A stretch of DNA of 64,000 nucleotides from Owenia fusiformis (GCA_903813345.2 CAIIXF020000008.1:5587341-5651340); one strand, 5' to 3'. Counted from the stretch's first letter, positions 12,501 to 24,300 are shown. Notes: a model not told the origin generated them from the letters alone. Program-made: numbers and translations.

Positions 12501-15500
12501 AATAATACAAAACAAGCTTGGATAGGCAAGCAGTTTGGAAATATTAGGCACGCAGTTTGGGAAATACATGTGAATTAAATCACGTTTATGGCGTATTATC
12601 GTTTTGAACACAAACTTTGCTGCTTTAATCAGATGGAGTGATCCTATATATTCTAGCATACACAGACACAATGGCTGAATAAACGGCAAATGGCGATAAA
12701 AAGACATAGATATAACTTTACACTCTAAATTTTGAACACAGAAGTTACTTAAGACCCTTATATTGAGATAACTAGGTTTACATCGGGAAAAACATTGAGT
12801 ACTATGAGTAAATTAAGTTCATCTTCAAAGAATGGTACTATCTTTAGAACTAGACTAACCTTGTATTTTTCGTATTTTGGCTCTTTTTGGGAGTCGTGTC
12901 CTCCCCGTCTCACATTTTGAAATATGCGCGCAGTTTGTCAGAGTTTCAAACTGCGTGCCTAGTAGGCACGCTGCTTGACATGGGCATCGTGGTTAATGAC
13001 CAGGACTGAAACAGCAAGAAAATCTTACGCATTGAACGATATCTAATTTCACGGGGAAAATTGCCGGTGTAGAATATATTCTAGACCGGTCCATATGGAC
13101 CACCACTATGACGTCACATATTTCTCAGGTCGATATAATAAAATAAACGCCTTCTAAACTAGCACTAAAACCCCTAGAACTGGCCCGGCAAGGTGGTAAT
13201 AATAGATGATAAACTTCTCAATATATAGAGATTATCCTATATGAGGTTCAGGATATTGGGATTATCCCGAGGCCAATATAATATATTTGCCCGAGGGCCG
13301 CAGGTCCCGAGGGAAAATATATTATATTGGCCAAGGGATAATCCAAATATCCTGAACCGACTATAGGATAATATGTTTATCCCATACCAATCTTGGTCAT
13401 CTGGTTCACATTGTTCAATCGTGGAAATATTTTAGAATATTCACGTCCAGTTTTGTTTTCTTGGCCGTGGGCGGACTTGTTCTCTCAAATATTCCCACAT
13501 TTATTTTCTCGAATTTTTGATTGATTAAGTGAATGCTCCTTCCCTTTTTTTAAACTATCAAACAGATCCAGATTGTATGTGTTTTCTCCATTGTCGTTTA
13601 CAGTCATTACGCGAACGTTACAAATTATGAACAAATATGCGAGCGGCGATTATGACGTAGCGGGCAGATATACTATATCTGCCCGCTTGGAGCGGGACGT
13701 ACAGCTATATCTGCCCGCTGATGAAAATATAAGTTTTTACAAACCGGCTTTATGTACCTGTAACACATCAAAGTATGGGATAAAAGAAATTACCCTCATA
13801 AGACATTGTTGCAAGGTGTGTTGCAATGAATGTGACATCCCACATTCTCAGGCCCGCATTATGCATTCTCAAAGAAAGCCATCATGATAAATCTCATTTC
13901 TTCTCAGCCCTGAGATGATTCAGGTGAAATTGAAAGATGCTATTATCAGAATGGAAGAAAGCATATGTTTGCATTGATGGTGTATAGATAGTTATTTTAT
14001 ATACTCGTAGTGTTTTTAGTTGTACGTGGAAACATATTCTAACCAGGAAGGATATTGCAACTTTTTTCAAGATCCTAAAGTTGCAATTTTCGTTATTATG
14101 TTTCATTGTAAAGACGCACCTGTGAAAGTGTGTCGCTGGTACAAAGGCGTAGTTCTAGTTCTAAATACATTTAAGATTTTTAAACTTGTATGTGAAGGTG
14201 TAGAATTATGGACCTGATGGATTTTTTCTCCCATTTGTACTGTTAATACTTGGCCTGTTGAGTATATAAAGGTATACATGTATACAAGTGGAGGTTCAAA
14301 CCTACCCCCATCCACACATACACTTTTTATCATGCTTAAGTAACTTCGCATTGTAATTACAAGGGTGTTATAAACGATACACCAGGGTGATAAGGTAGGG
14401 GTACAATATAGGGCCCAAATCTTGAGAAAGAGTCGAAGGCATGCGAGGCAAATCCTGGAAACTCGGGGTCGGGAAATCGGGGTTCACTGTTTGGTTCCGT
14501 TGACACCTGTGCGAAACTACATTCATAATTTATCAGACAGTCGCTTTGATAATGTTTCTTTATCTTGTCTGCGACTCGATAAAGAGGATTATTAAAGCTC
14601 ATCAAGAATGGACGATCTTGCACAGGTTCTCATATAAGAACCTCTATATCTTTTTAACACCAATATAAAGATTGAACAACGGACAAACTATGTTAAAAAT
14701 AAAATGTTATATCTAATGTGCCAATTCAATGATTTAGCATATCGAAAATATTTTCAACCTAAGTGACCACATCGTGACATCACTCGGGGGCAACATTTTT
14801 CAATGTCAATCTTTTCTAAATATGCTAAACTTAAAAAATAAACCAATTTTGACTGTCTAACCAGGTTAAAAGGATGAATATATTATGTTTTTAATATTAC
14901 TTTACCATTGGTTTCAATGAGAATTAAAATTTTGAAATGCATCTTTCCCTGAACCACTTTCATGCATGGATGAGTTCATTGCTCGCTCATCTATCAACCA
15001 ATTTTCTTGATTTTTTTCGGCAAAAAAACAAGTGTGGATGATTGCTATGCATCGGTGTGAATTATCGCTTTAAAGGATAAATGTGACATCTTAAAGTTAG
15101 TTTTAAATAAATTCACGATATTTTGAACAAAAAGTCTTCAAAAACATTTTTGAAATTAATAAAAAGTTTCACATTTCACACTTTGATAACATTGGATAAG
15201 ACAACAATATAAGCCAAAGAGGTTTGAGATTGTTACTCAAAAAGTAAAATGGTCCCAATTGTACAAAAAGCAGCAGCATTAGAAATTCAAGATGAAAATG
15301 AATCTGATACTCGTGTGAGGTGCTTATGTGTTGAATACTAGATGCTAGTGCCTAGTTGCCTATGTGCTTATACAGAGACTGAATGAGTGGCGTTCGTGCT
15401 TTTGATATCAAGTGGCGTTCTTAGTGTGACCTAGGGGACATATACTGTATCTGAGACAATACCGTTATTCAGCAATGTGTATTATTCAGCAATGTGTATT

Positions 15501-18500
15501 ATTCAGCAAAGTGGGACAACGTCGTTATTCAGCAATGTGTATTATTCAGCGAAGTGGGACTCTCACAGTACATGTTGCAGTGACAACATGCCATCAACAT
15601 AGTGTGGTGATGTTATAGTGGCACTCAGTATTTTATATGACACTGGTATTTTGATAGAGTAAAATATGTACAATTAAGATATTAAACCCTAAATAGAGAC
15701 TCTTGAGTTGTAAACATATCAAGATAATGATCATATGCGAGTATATATTATATTTGTCTTAACCCAAAGCTTTATGTAACTACATGAACCGACTTTATAG
15801 AACGTTACATTGGTGACTGGTTGGACAGATTTGTATCAATCATACATGTAACTGCATGTCCAGTGGAAAATAACCAACTCTGATTATACCAAAGGTTGGA
15901 ATTTGAATTATCATGCACATGATAGTGGTCAGATAGTGATCTAAAATGCATAGCCCAAACGGGTAAAAAATTGGATGGTGTTTACTACTATAATGAGATC
16001 AGGTGATCTTTACGATTATAGTGAGTTTCCCTTGCAGAAACTGAGGTACAAATCATAGACAAGGAAGTGCAAAACAAGATCGCTGAATAAAATAAAGGAT
16101 AGTCTATAGAAGACTTTTAATTTTCCCCAAAAACCTAGACAATATTTGACTTCTAACAAGCGGCGGATTATCGAAAACAAACGGCGATTTCAGACACTCG
16201 CCCCTGCTATTGAAAGCCCTGCACTAGTGATGACATACTGTTGTAGTTTCCACATTTTTTGCGGATATGTTTGGTGGTTGGGGGGTGGCAGTCTGCATCT
16301 GTATCAAATAGCAGGTGGTGATATTTTGCATGTTAATGCCTTGTTGTAAATGTTTTGAATTTCTCTTCTAGAAGCCTATGAAGAGACAGCTGGTTGTAGA
16401 CAGGTCCGTAGTAGCAAGGTGGATCCTCCAATGCATATAGACTTTTCCCTCAGAGATATTACTTTGCTAAAAACCTTCAAATCAACCATGGAAAATATAG
16501 GTAAGATTTTAGAATTTCATTAGCCATGCAACGTTGAACATCTAGTAATACTAGCCTGCTCAACGATTTGTGTTCTTGAAATGATGATTCTAGTGATCCC
16601 AGTGATTTATGACTATTGCAGAATTCAGTCTGGACAATTATTGCTATTAATCAATACCATAGAATCTGATTAGTCAAACTGACTTGATGCTACAGGGTGG
16701 TCAAAAAAATGGAAACCCTTACACCATTTCCTCATATATTTGTCATTTTAAGAAATAATTCCCTGATATTTTGCACATTTGTACATCATTCAATTTCCTA
16801 CCAGCCTACTTTGTTTCATGACAATCAGATTGATAGTCACAATGTTACAGCACTTTACAGAACATGCCCTAGTGGCCAATATTGCCCTGTCGGGCCACCT
16901 GCATTCGCTGTCCAAAATGTCCCTACCTGTAGGGATATGGCAAGGAAAAAGTGTATGAGAATGACCTCTGGACAATCACAAACCTCAAAAGTGAGATCAT
17001 CCATATCATTCAGGCCATACCTGCTGAGGAATGCATTCGGCCCATTAATAACTGTGCAGGTTTGCCTACAGCGCGATGATGGCCAAACTTGAGGCATGTT
17101 ATTCAAAGTGCTGTAATATTGTGACTATCAGTCTGATGGTCATGAAATTGGTAGGGTGGTAGGGTGGTAGGGAATTGAATGATGTACAGATATTTGAAAT
17201 ATCAGGGACTAATTCCTTAAAATGACAAAGATATTAGGAAAATGCAGGGTTTCCATTTTTTTTGACCACCCTGTATTATATCTTGTTCTTCCACTTGTTC
17301 AAGGTATAAGATACCACAGTTTAAAGAAGGGTGCGAGTGGTATAGAGATCTCTGGTCTACCTACATGTATACTAGAGACTGAAATGAGTAAGGAGCGCAT
17401 CCAGGGTGTCATAACAGACCAGCTAGAAGTCCTCACTGAGACGCAGGGAGCCTTAGGGACGCTACCAAAGTGTATCAGTGATGCTCTGAACTCTCAAGCA
17501 TGCCATGGTATGTCACCTTAGGTAACCCTCTATTGACTATCCACTATCCATGTGTGCATGTCCCGGATCAAATTGATTCATCGAAACAGGATCATCGCTT
17601 CTCCCCTCCCCTTATTTGTGCACAGTACTCTCTATGAAACTATCCATTGAAGTTTAGAAAAAATTAATTGAATTAAATTTCACAAATTTTCCAGAATATT
17701 TGTCTTTTGTAGGTGCTATAAAGTTTGGAGATGCACTTAGCCTGGCAGAGTGTAAACTGCTTGTTGATCAGCTGTCTGAGTGTAACCTTCCTTTCCAGTG
17801 TGCGCATGGTCGTCCCTCTTTAATACCACTCTTAGACCTCACACATGCTGCAAACACTCTCAGACTACAGGTACATGACACAATAGCTTAAAGCCTCTTG
17901 TTTTCGTTTTTGTGTACTGGATATGTTGAACTGGGAATAAGATTAATGTTTCACTATTTTATCTCTCATACATGTACATGTACATTCAATTAGTCCATTA
18001 TTCATGGAAGAAAATCTTAAAGGCCCCCTTGCAAATACCATTGTGAAGGGCATGCAATTTCAACAATAAAATGTCATTTCTAAATGTTTTAGCATATTAA
18101 AAATTTGAAAAAAAATTCTGTCAATCCTTTCTAAATGCGTTAAACTTTCAAAAATAAACCAATTTTGATTGTCTAACTAGGTAGAAAAGAAGAATATATA
18201 TGATGTTTTAAATATTAATGTGCCATTGATTTCTGAGAACTTAAATTTTAAAATGCATTTTCTCTAAACCACTTTCCTGCATTAATGAGTTCATTCCTTG
18301 CTAGTTTATCAACCAATTTCCTCAATTTTTTCGACCAAAAAATGGAAGGACGAAGGCTATTCATTGTGTGAATTACCACTCATTAAAATATATGTGTGAC
18401 CTCTAAAATTTAGTTTCAAATACAATATACGCCAAAGTGGTTTAAATGTTATATGGGGCCTTTAACAAAATGGATTTCACTGCATCTTTTAGTTATTTCT

Positions 18501-18631
18501 TTGAATAATGAAGAAAAATGCATAAAGGTGTCAATCTGCTATAATTTCAGCCAGACAAAAAGCACTCAGAGAAGCCAAACATCCAAAGACTAAAGAAGTG
18601 TATGGAGCATTCTGAGGCTGATATGAACTGA
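3580..18631 (+). CDS. MLH3: DNA mismatch repair protein MLH3 (5' exon missing from window)
   Basis: MutL-family partner of MLH1, acting in mismatch repair and meiotic crossover formation. Exons: 3580-8378, 8561-8647, 8960-9340, 9890-10062, 10548-10686, 16372-16500, 17304-17507, 17713-17870, 18551-18631; all introns are GT/AG and phases agree. The first exon opens inside the GHKL ATPase ([10 protein letters not shown], then [19 protein letters not shown]), so nucleotide-binding motifs I and II lie upstream. A very long polar linker follows. The C-terminal endonuclease is intact: [12 protein letters not shown] at the end of the 10548 exon, ACHGAIKFGD across the 17507/17713 junction, and FQCAHGRPS. 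Those motifs separate MLH3 from PMS2. The visible part encodes about 2050 residues, against about 1450 for the whole vertebrate protein; the excess is linker. The stop is at 18629-18631. Identity is near certain; small exon edges are less so. Confidence 0.95.
5190..5440 (+). repeat. MLH3: Degenerate S/N/T/Q repeat in MLH3 linker
   Basis: Inside the giant exon the protein repeats a loose 12-to-18-residue pattern around [16 protein letters not shown] and DSNTGLGN. It is low-complexity and presumably disordered. It precedes the stronger H/Q array at 7560-8070. Confidence 0.6.
7130..7430 (+). repeat. MLH3: PVE/VERQEP repeat in MLH3 linker
   Basis: Several short degenerate units of the type [16 protein letters not shown] and SVERQEPQ follow one another, encoded by related blocks containing GTAGAAAG. 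This looks like an older expansion in the same disordered linker. Confidence 0.55.
7560..8070 (+). repeat. MLH3: Coding 18-bp minisatellite encoding His/Gln-rich hexapeptides in MLH3
   Basis: About 28 units of a CACCAACAAGACCAGCAT-like 18-mer encode HQQDQH variants. The unit length is a multiple of three, so copy-number change keeps frame. Other frames of the same DNA are also open (Thr/Asn/Ile-rich forward, Leu-rich reverse), as expected for a stop-free unit. I read only the His/Gln frame as protein because it is continuous with MLH3 on both sides. Confidence 0.92.
8681..8790 (+). repeat. tRNA-like SINE head or tRNA pseudogene in MLH3 intron
   Basis: TGGCCGAGAGG at 8691-8701 matches an A box of Ser/Leu type, and GCGAGTTCGAGAC at about 8756-8768 resembles a B box, about 55 bp apart. 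I could not fold a clean acceptor stem or define an anticodon, so a SINE head or decayed tRNA is more likely than a working tRNA gene. It starts about 35 bp after the 8647 exon end. Confidence 0.5.
10063..10547. other. MLH3 intron without recognisable content
   Basis: AT-rich intron between the 10062 and 10548 exon edges. Nothing stands out beyond short frames. Confidence 0.5.
10671..10830 (+). repeat. MLH3: Degenerate repeat copying the 3' edge of an MLH3 exon into the intron
   Basis: The exon ends ...GGACCTTATAGCAG followed by donor GTAG. The next 140 bp of intron repeat GGACCTTATAG- or GACCTTA-type blocks about five or six times, some followed by GTAG-like or TTAG triplets. Spacing is irregular (about 20-30 bp), so this is an old or degenerate tandem expansion of an exon edge. 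Confidence 0.6.
11323..11520 (+). mobile_element. One end of a Tc1/mariner-type element (fragment)
   Basis: TACAGGGTGTTCCAAAAGTA is the usual look of a TA-flanked mariner-like terminus. I find no matching inverted end downstream, so the other end is lost or diverged. The remaining bases to 11765 show nothing recognisable. Confidence 0.4.
11766..12991. mobile_element. 1.2-kb inverted-repeat element with RSS-like CACGGTG/CACGATG ends, target duplication GTTAA
   Basis: Left end CACGGTGCCCATGTCAAGC and right end (reverse complement) CACGATGCCCATGTCAAGC continue as inverted repeats of about 50 bp, each holding a small palindrome around GGCGCGC or GGCACGC. GTTAA flanks both sides (11761-11765 and 12992-12996). 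At least seven subterminal copies of a CAAACTGCGCGCCTAA-like motif are present, pointing inward from both halves (for example near 11815, 12182, 12216, 12520, 12545, 12926, 12945). No transposase is visible. It lies in the large MLH3 intron. Confidence 0.8.
13227..13375. repeat. Near-perfect ~150-bp palindrome
   Basis: Arms run from TATCCTATATGAGGTTCAGG to its inverted match ending near 13375, with GGATTATCCCGAGGCCAATA in the middle of the left arm. The loop is a short GC-rich CCGCAGG. It would fold into a long hairpin. No protein is present. Confidence 0.75.
13640..13740. repeat. Small cluster of inverted GCGGGCAGATATA motifs
   Basis: GCGGGCAGATATA and its inverse TATATCTGCCCGC occur three times in about 70 bp, making a short hairpin. 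Probably the remnant of a foldback element. Confidence 0.5.
14650..15235. repeat. Diverged copy of the 18021-18461 miniature element
   Basis: Long stretches match the 18-kb element in direct orientation (for example AATAAACCAATTTTGA and GAGTTCATTGCTCGC-like blocks, then GCCAAAGAGGTTTGA). Ends are eroded and no clean TTAA sites remain. Confidence 0.65.
15464..15562. repeat. Short tandem repeat TTATTCAGCAATGTGTA
   Basis: Five units of an 18-to-20-bp TATTCAGCAATGTG-like motif, in two blocks separated by GTGGGAC(AA). Intronic. The rest of 15563-16371 holds one dispersed-repeat fragment only. Confidence 0.7.
16220..16348 (+). repeat. Dispersed repeat family copy (GGTGACATTTTGCATGTTAA type)
   Basis: Ends in GGTGATATTTTGCATGTTAATG. 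Other copies: 20506-20655 (minus), 43485-43548 (start only), 50945-51100 and 61671-61722 (end only). Full copies start TATGTCACCACCAC. A short non-coding element of unknown class. Confidence 0.65.
16693..17273. mobile_element. 581-bp Tc1/mariner-like miniature element, TA target
   Basis: Ends CAGGGTGGTCAAAAAAATGG and its inverse, flanked by TA at 16691-16692 and 17274-17275. The inverted arms are long: a second pair containing GTCACAATGTTACAGCACTT recurs inverted at 17105-17125. No complete transposase. Inserted between two MLH3 exons; the right end is only 30 bp from the exon at 17304. Confidence 0.85.
18021..18461. mobile_element. 441-bp miniature element with TTAA target sites
   Basis: The ends are AGGCCCC and GGGGCCT, flanked by TTAA at 18017-18020 and 18462-18465. 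TTAA targets are used by piggyBac and Kolobok transposases. No coding frame. A diverged copy lies at 14650-15235. It is in the last MLH3 intron. Confidence 0.8.
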
Positions 18632-18671
18632 AAAAATATCTGCTTAAACTGTTTCCTGTGATACAGAGAAT

Positions 18672-18677
18672 AATAAA
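18672..18677 (+). terminator. MLH3: MLH3 polyadenylation signal AATAAA
   Basis: First AATAAA after the MLH3 stop, 41 bp downstream. A normal position for a short 3' UTR. Confidence 0.6.
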
Positions 18678-18767
18678 GTTGGGCGACTTAAGATGTATGA
18701 ACTGATAGAAGCTCCAGTTTTATATTGAAAGACTGGCGTTTATTTCTAGAGTTGAAATGATGAGTTA

Positions 18768-19270
18768 CTGTAAAACGGGTATTGTTAGCGAGGGGTAATT
18801 GTTAGCGATTGTTAGCGATCGCTATAGTTTCGCTAAAAATTCAATTCGCTAAAATAAACCGGGGTTAAAATAAACCGGGCGCTAAAATTCGCAAATTCCC
18901 GGGAAACTACATGAATACTATAGTATTTAAAGAGCTTTTCGTTCAGTGCTCGACTTCCGGTTTGTAATTTGAAAAATGTAAATATTTTTAAATCGTATGT
19001 ATTTAAATGCTACCGTGATTTTGTGATTAGTCAGATGAGATTACAGTAGTTTGGACCAATACCATGTGCGTTAGAAGTCTTACATTTTGAAAATTCCTCT
19101 GTCATGTCCGTAATTCATTCTTCTGCCATAAATGATAAAATTTCTAATGCATTTCTCTGATTTGATTTTTTAAAGATTAATCTTCATTTCGCTAAAATTT
19201 CCCGCGCTAAAACCCCCTAAAATTGAAAAATCGTTAAAATTTCCCGGTGTCAAAATTACCAGTTTCACAG
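18768..19270. mobile_element. 503-bp TA-flanked miniature element with TTTAGCG subterminal repeats
   Basis: Left end CTGTAAAACGGGTA and right end (reverse complement) CTGTGAAACTGGTA are flanked by TA at 18766-18767 and 19271-19272. CGCTAAAA-like motifs recur near both ends in inverted orientation (about 18820-18885 and 19185-19240). No coding frame. It sits just after MLH3. Confidence 0.7.
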
Positions 19271-19272
19271 TA

Positions 19273-20505
19273 TCTGATTAAATATTTAGCTGGAACTAAG
19301 AATGTTTCTTAGTACTGCAGTAGTGAACATGTTGGGGTTCTCACAGGTATTTGTATTCTATCAGGTATTTTTATAAATCCTTGATTAATACAAAAATCTC
19401 CATAACTGAATCATGTTAGACCCCCATTTGCACACGCAGTTCTGTGTATAACATAATAAAATGTAAAAGTATTCTATTGTAAATGTATATGTAGAATTAA
19501 GACTTCTGTTGACCAATCTAGTCCAGAAATATACTAGTCCCAAAGATGCCAACTCCAGTTAAATTGAACTTGTGAACTTTTTCAGGATTAAAATATTCTG
19601 GGTTCTGCAAAACAGGTGTTTGCTGTACTTGACCCAGAATCTTGTTTCCTGTTTAGTGATTAAATTTAAAGCCTCGATGTATTCTTGTGATTTATTGGAA
19701 CATATTTTCATTTTTTTGATTTGTTTCATGTCACAATGTTTTAGGTTAAACTAGATTTTAGGTTAAACTATGTACATGTCACATAGCATTAAGTTCATTT
19801 TTTTAATCTAAAACATATGGTTTTAAGTTATTTGGAATATAATATTTTTCTTATATGAAAATATGGCCATATAACTACTAGTATTTATTTTTTAGAATAT
19901 CTGATGACATTTCATCCCTTTATGTTCATAAATGATAGATTACAGACCTATTAATTTTGGACAAGACAAACAAGTAATCTTCACATTTTGTAAAGTATAT
20001 TTATACTCACAATCAACTGATCCTCATTTTATAACATATATATCTTTATCAATAAATATGCAAATTGTATTATGCCTTATATACAAAAAGTATGTACAAT
20101 ATATTTACAGCTGTTATAAAGAACTAATTGTTTTGTTGTTTTTGAAACTAACAAATAGAAGTCTTGAAAAATAAACTTGTAAAACAATGAAATAAAACTT
20201 TTACAAAAATGGAAAAAATCATGTACAACATGCAATGGAAAATCATTATACTATATATAGAATATACAAGGTAACTCAAAAAGGGAGCCCCAAATCCCTT
20301 GACTCTTGAATTAAACTTGTCAAATATCAATGATATCAATTTAATTTTTCAGGTACATTATTTGTATTTCACGTATGGCTGATAACTGTATTTTGCATGA
20401 GCATTTAACCATTTACCTTTAAGTCAGTCAATGGTAGGAATTTTCACAATATACATAAGAAATTACCTAAAAGCTTTACCTAAAAATCACGAGTCTTGAA
20501 CTTTC
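19273..20505. other. Intergenic AT-rich DNA between MLH3 and FAM177A 3' ends
   Basis: No gene, RNA or clear repeat seen. Short frames here are random. Confidence 0.5.
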
Positions 20506-20655
20506 AACTACAGAATGACATGAGGCATTAACATGCAAAATGTCACAACCTGCCATTTGTGACAGATACCAAACACCAACCACGGAACACTTTCCACAAA
20601 AAAGTATGAGACTATAACAATATGTCACTACTTCTGTGGTGACATCATAACCAGA
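20506..20655 (-). repeat. Dispersed repeat family copy, minus orientation
   Basis: Reads in reverse like the 16220 and 50945 copies: CATTAACATGCAAAATGTCA at the left, then a TTTTTTGTGGA-like core inverted. Confidence 0.65.
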
Positions 20656-20996
20656 CAAGTGTAATACATGTTTTATAGAAAAAAAATATTTTGGTATTTA
20701 AGTTAATAATATGACTCTCCCAGCGACATCTATGTTATGCATCTAAAAACGTCTACAGCTGTAATAATCAGATCCAGTTTAGAATATCAAATATAGCAGA
20801 GTTTACATTCTAAGGTTCATTCACATTCTTCAGGTAACGTACTTTATCGTATGATCTGTAAAATGAAGCCCTCTGATTGGTCAGTTCTTGTGCTGTACCA
20901 ATCTGTATTGCTACTGAGGTTGTCCCCGTTGATCATCTCTGTCGCAATACAGAAATACAGAAGCAATACAGAGGATCACACAATAAAAACGTTATT

Positions 20997-21122
20997 GAAT
21001 GATTTGAAGTGCAATACAGGATATATTCTGCCTCGATATTTTGTATTGGCACTCGACTTTGTCTCGTTCCAATACAAAATTTCTCGAACAGAATATATCC
21101 TGTATTGCACTTCAAATCATTC
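20997..21122. repeat. 126-bp hairpin with perfect 34-bp arms
   Basis: GAATGATTTGAAGTGCAATA at 20997 is repeated inverted and ends at 21122. The outer 34 bp match exactly; the inner part is also paired around TTGTATTGG/CCAATACAA. The same short peptide (ending NTGYIL) can be read on both strands, which only reflects the symmetry. Confidence 0.85.
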
Positions 21123-21312
21123 ATAGTATTTCAAATGTGGATTTACAGCTTTCTCATATCTCCTCAATATATTTTATACTTCTATACGCACTGCCCATCC
21201 CTTCACTTTTAAACTCCTTTAGAATTGTTCCGCATTGGAATATGTAGGCCTATTGCATCAATGCAATGCTATTGGTATTAGGTGTTCACCTCCTGTTTAA
21301 CGTCCTATCTAC

Positions 21313-24300
21313 CTAAACTTTTGGAGTTTCCCCTAAGGTCTGTTCAGTTGGGTGTGCAGTACTGTCATGACTAGAGTTGGATTGACTGGTAGTGTTACTA
21401 ACACCATCCTCCATTGATCTTACTTGAGTTATATGTACCTCCTCTTGTACCAAACGCTCTTTTTCTAACTCCTTACGCTCTTCTTCCTCCTTAAATACAA
21501 ACAGAATCTTGTCAGGGGATGTAGAATTTTGTCAGTGGATTTAGAATTTTCTTAGAGTATTCAGAATCTTGACAGGGGAGAGATATCTGACAAGGGAGAT
21601 ATCTGACAGGGGAGATAACTGACAGGGGAGATAACTGACATGGTTTTGTATTAAAGTACAACTAAACATTCATATTTGTGAAAAAAATAAGAAAATTGAA
21701 TTACTAGTAATGTTAAATGTGAAATATGAATATGTGTTAATGTGAAATAAAGACATGTATAACCCACCTCTTCCTTGATTCGATGAAACTCATCTATTGC
21801 ATACTGGTATTTAGGAGATGTGATGCCAAAGAACCAAGCAAGCTTTTCACCACAGAAGTCTGCAGCTGAAAAAATATTGTCAAAGATAAATTATCAGAAT
21901 ACACAATAGACAAGACAGGGTAAGAGAATGAATCAACACTTGAAAACAAATATTTAATCCTTTATCAATTTTTCCAAACAGTTTAAATTTATAAAATGTC
22001 CAGCTATTTTCCCCATTGATGAAATCAAGTAAAATGGAGAGGAGAAGATAAACACTAGATCTGTATATAATATTCCTTTTTAATAATCATCGAAGGTGAA
22101 CACTGTGTCTACTTGTACAGTGTACATGGACATGAAGATGTAAAGAGGTCCCTCTAAAACAACTTTCATCCAGAATAAAAGAGAATCAGATCATAATTTA
22201 CACATGTATTAATTATACATAAAATATATATCTCAGACATGTCTGCCAGCCATTCCTAAATTAGAATAAATAAAATAGATATCTCAATAATTGCTTTGTT
22301 CAACCTGTTTCATGAAATTCAAATACATGTTCAATATTTATCAATTATCAATTATCATTTGAAATCATTACCAGTATAAACTGTGAATAAAACCGTGTTT
22401 GCCATTTACTCACCAGCCAAAGATCTGAAGGCTCCTGCTACAGTCCAGTACCAAAACCATGGGCCCCAAGTTAATGATTTCTGCAACAGTACAAATAATA
22501 AAATTTGCATTCTTTTTAGATAACATAAATAGAAGATATCCTATGATTTATGAGTGATATGATTTTTATCCACGAATGGATATGATATCTGCACGAGCGA
22601 GAGAGTGCAGACATTAATATCCATGAGTGGATTGAAATCATATCACGAGTAAATCATATTAGGATGTTCTTTTTATTCCATAGTTAAAGTCATCATCAGA
22701 ATCGTCGGAAATTAAGTGATTTAATTCGAATTTTCCAAACGATCTGGCAATATTAACACTTAGCCTCGTTTTGAGTTTTGAGTAGCAAAAATCCATAATT
22801 CATAGCATATGGTGCCGTATGTCATGACTTAAACACCGTATGCTATGGTTAAGTGAAAATTTGTCAAAAATATCATATTTTACCACTGATTACAAAAATA
22901 CCGATTTATTTTGACATGTTATCCTATGAATATCATGCTAACTATGGAATAAATAGAGGATATCCTATGATTTATGAGTGATATGATTTTTATCCACGAA
23001 TGGATATGATATCTGCACGAGCGAGCGTAGCGAGAGAGTGCAGATATCAATATCCATGAGTGGATTAAAATCATATCACGAGTAAATCATAGGATGTTCT
23101 TTTTATTCCATAGTTAAAGTCATCATCAGAATCGTCGGAAATTAAATTATTTAATTCGAATTTTCCAAACGATCCGGCGATGTTGACACTTAGCCTCGTT
23201 TTGAGTCTGAAGTAGCAAAAATCCATAAACCATCGCATACGGCGCCGTATGTCATGGCTAAAAAAATGTATGCTATGATTAAGTGAAAATTTGTCAAAAA
23301 TATCATATTTTACCACTGATTACAAAAATACCGTTTTTTTTCACATGTTATCCTATGAATATCATGCTAACTATGGAATAATATTTAATTAACTATAGTG
23401 GAACCTGTATAAACACCTTTCTAATCCCAACACCTGTTAATGTGAAAACTTTTTCTTGGTCTCCCACATATTAAGAAGAAATCGAACTCCCATGCCATGC
23501 AGCCTCTTGGAATAGACACTGCAGTGCGTCAGTGGGCAGATGCAGAAATAACCAAAAAGACTAGTCTCGGTTTGGAGAACGAAATTCATCAGTCTACTGC
23601 ATGTTACACCTGCTTTGGACAATTTTGACTTTTTTACATATTTTAGATTTAAATGTCCTCTTTTGAAAATCCATAATTTAATTTGACTGATATTTCTATT
23701 TTTTCATAATAAAATTATTAGCGCAGTACACTGATGAACTTCTTTCTCCAAATCAAGACTTGTCTTTTATTGAATCAGTCTATAACTACACGTTACGCCT
23801 GCTTCAGACAATTTTGATATTTTTACATCTTGTAGTTGTAGATTTAAATGTCCTCTTTTGAATATTCATAATTCATTTTGTAATTTAATTTGGGTGATAT
23901 TTCTATATTTTTCATAAAAAAATTATTAGCCAAGGAGATTGTTCTCCAAACCGAGACTTGTCCTTTGGTGAAAATAGTACCTTGTTTTCCCCATACCCTG
24001 TAGATTTATTCAATTTTGCTATCATTATTTTGTCAAAATATTCATAACTTACTGGATCCACTTGTGGCTGATCCACCTGATCTTCGCCCTCCTCTTCATC
24101 TGTAGAATACTCCTCTAGAATACCATCACTATAATTGAATACAGAAAATGGTTAATTGCAGAGTTTTGTGAATTATAGTTTTATGACAGGATATTAGTGA
24201 TATTTCACACATAGCTACGCAAGGTGTGTCCAATTCTAGCCAATCAGAACATGTTATTTCATATAACTGCATTCAATTATATAACCAACGATCCAACCAA

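Noticed and set aside
13573-14623. Frames of 65-104 residues on both strands in the large MLH3 intron
   Set aside because: Overlap each other and a palindromic motif cluster; no domain, splice or composition support.
16697-17106. Frames on both strands in the mariner-like element
   Set aside because: The element is a long inverted repeat; the frames lack any transposase DDE/D motif.
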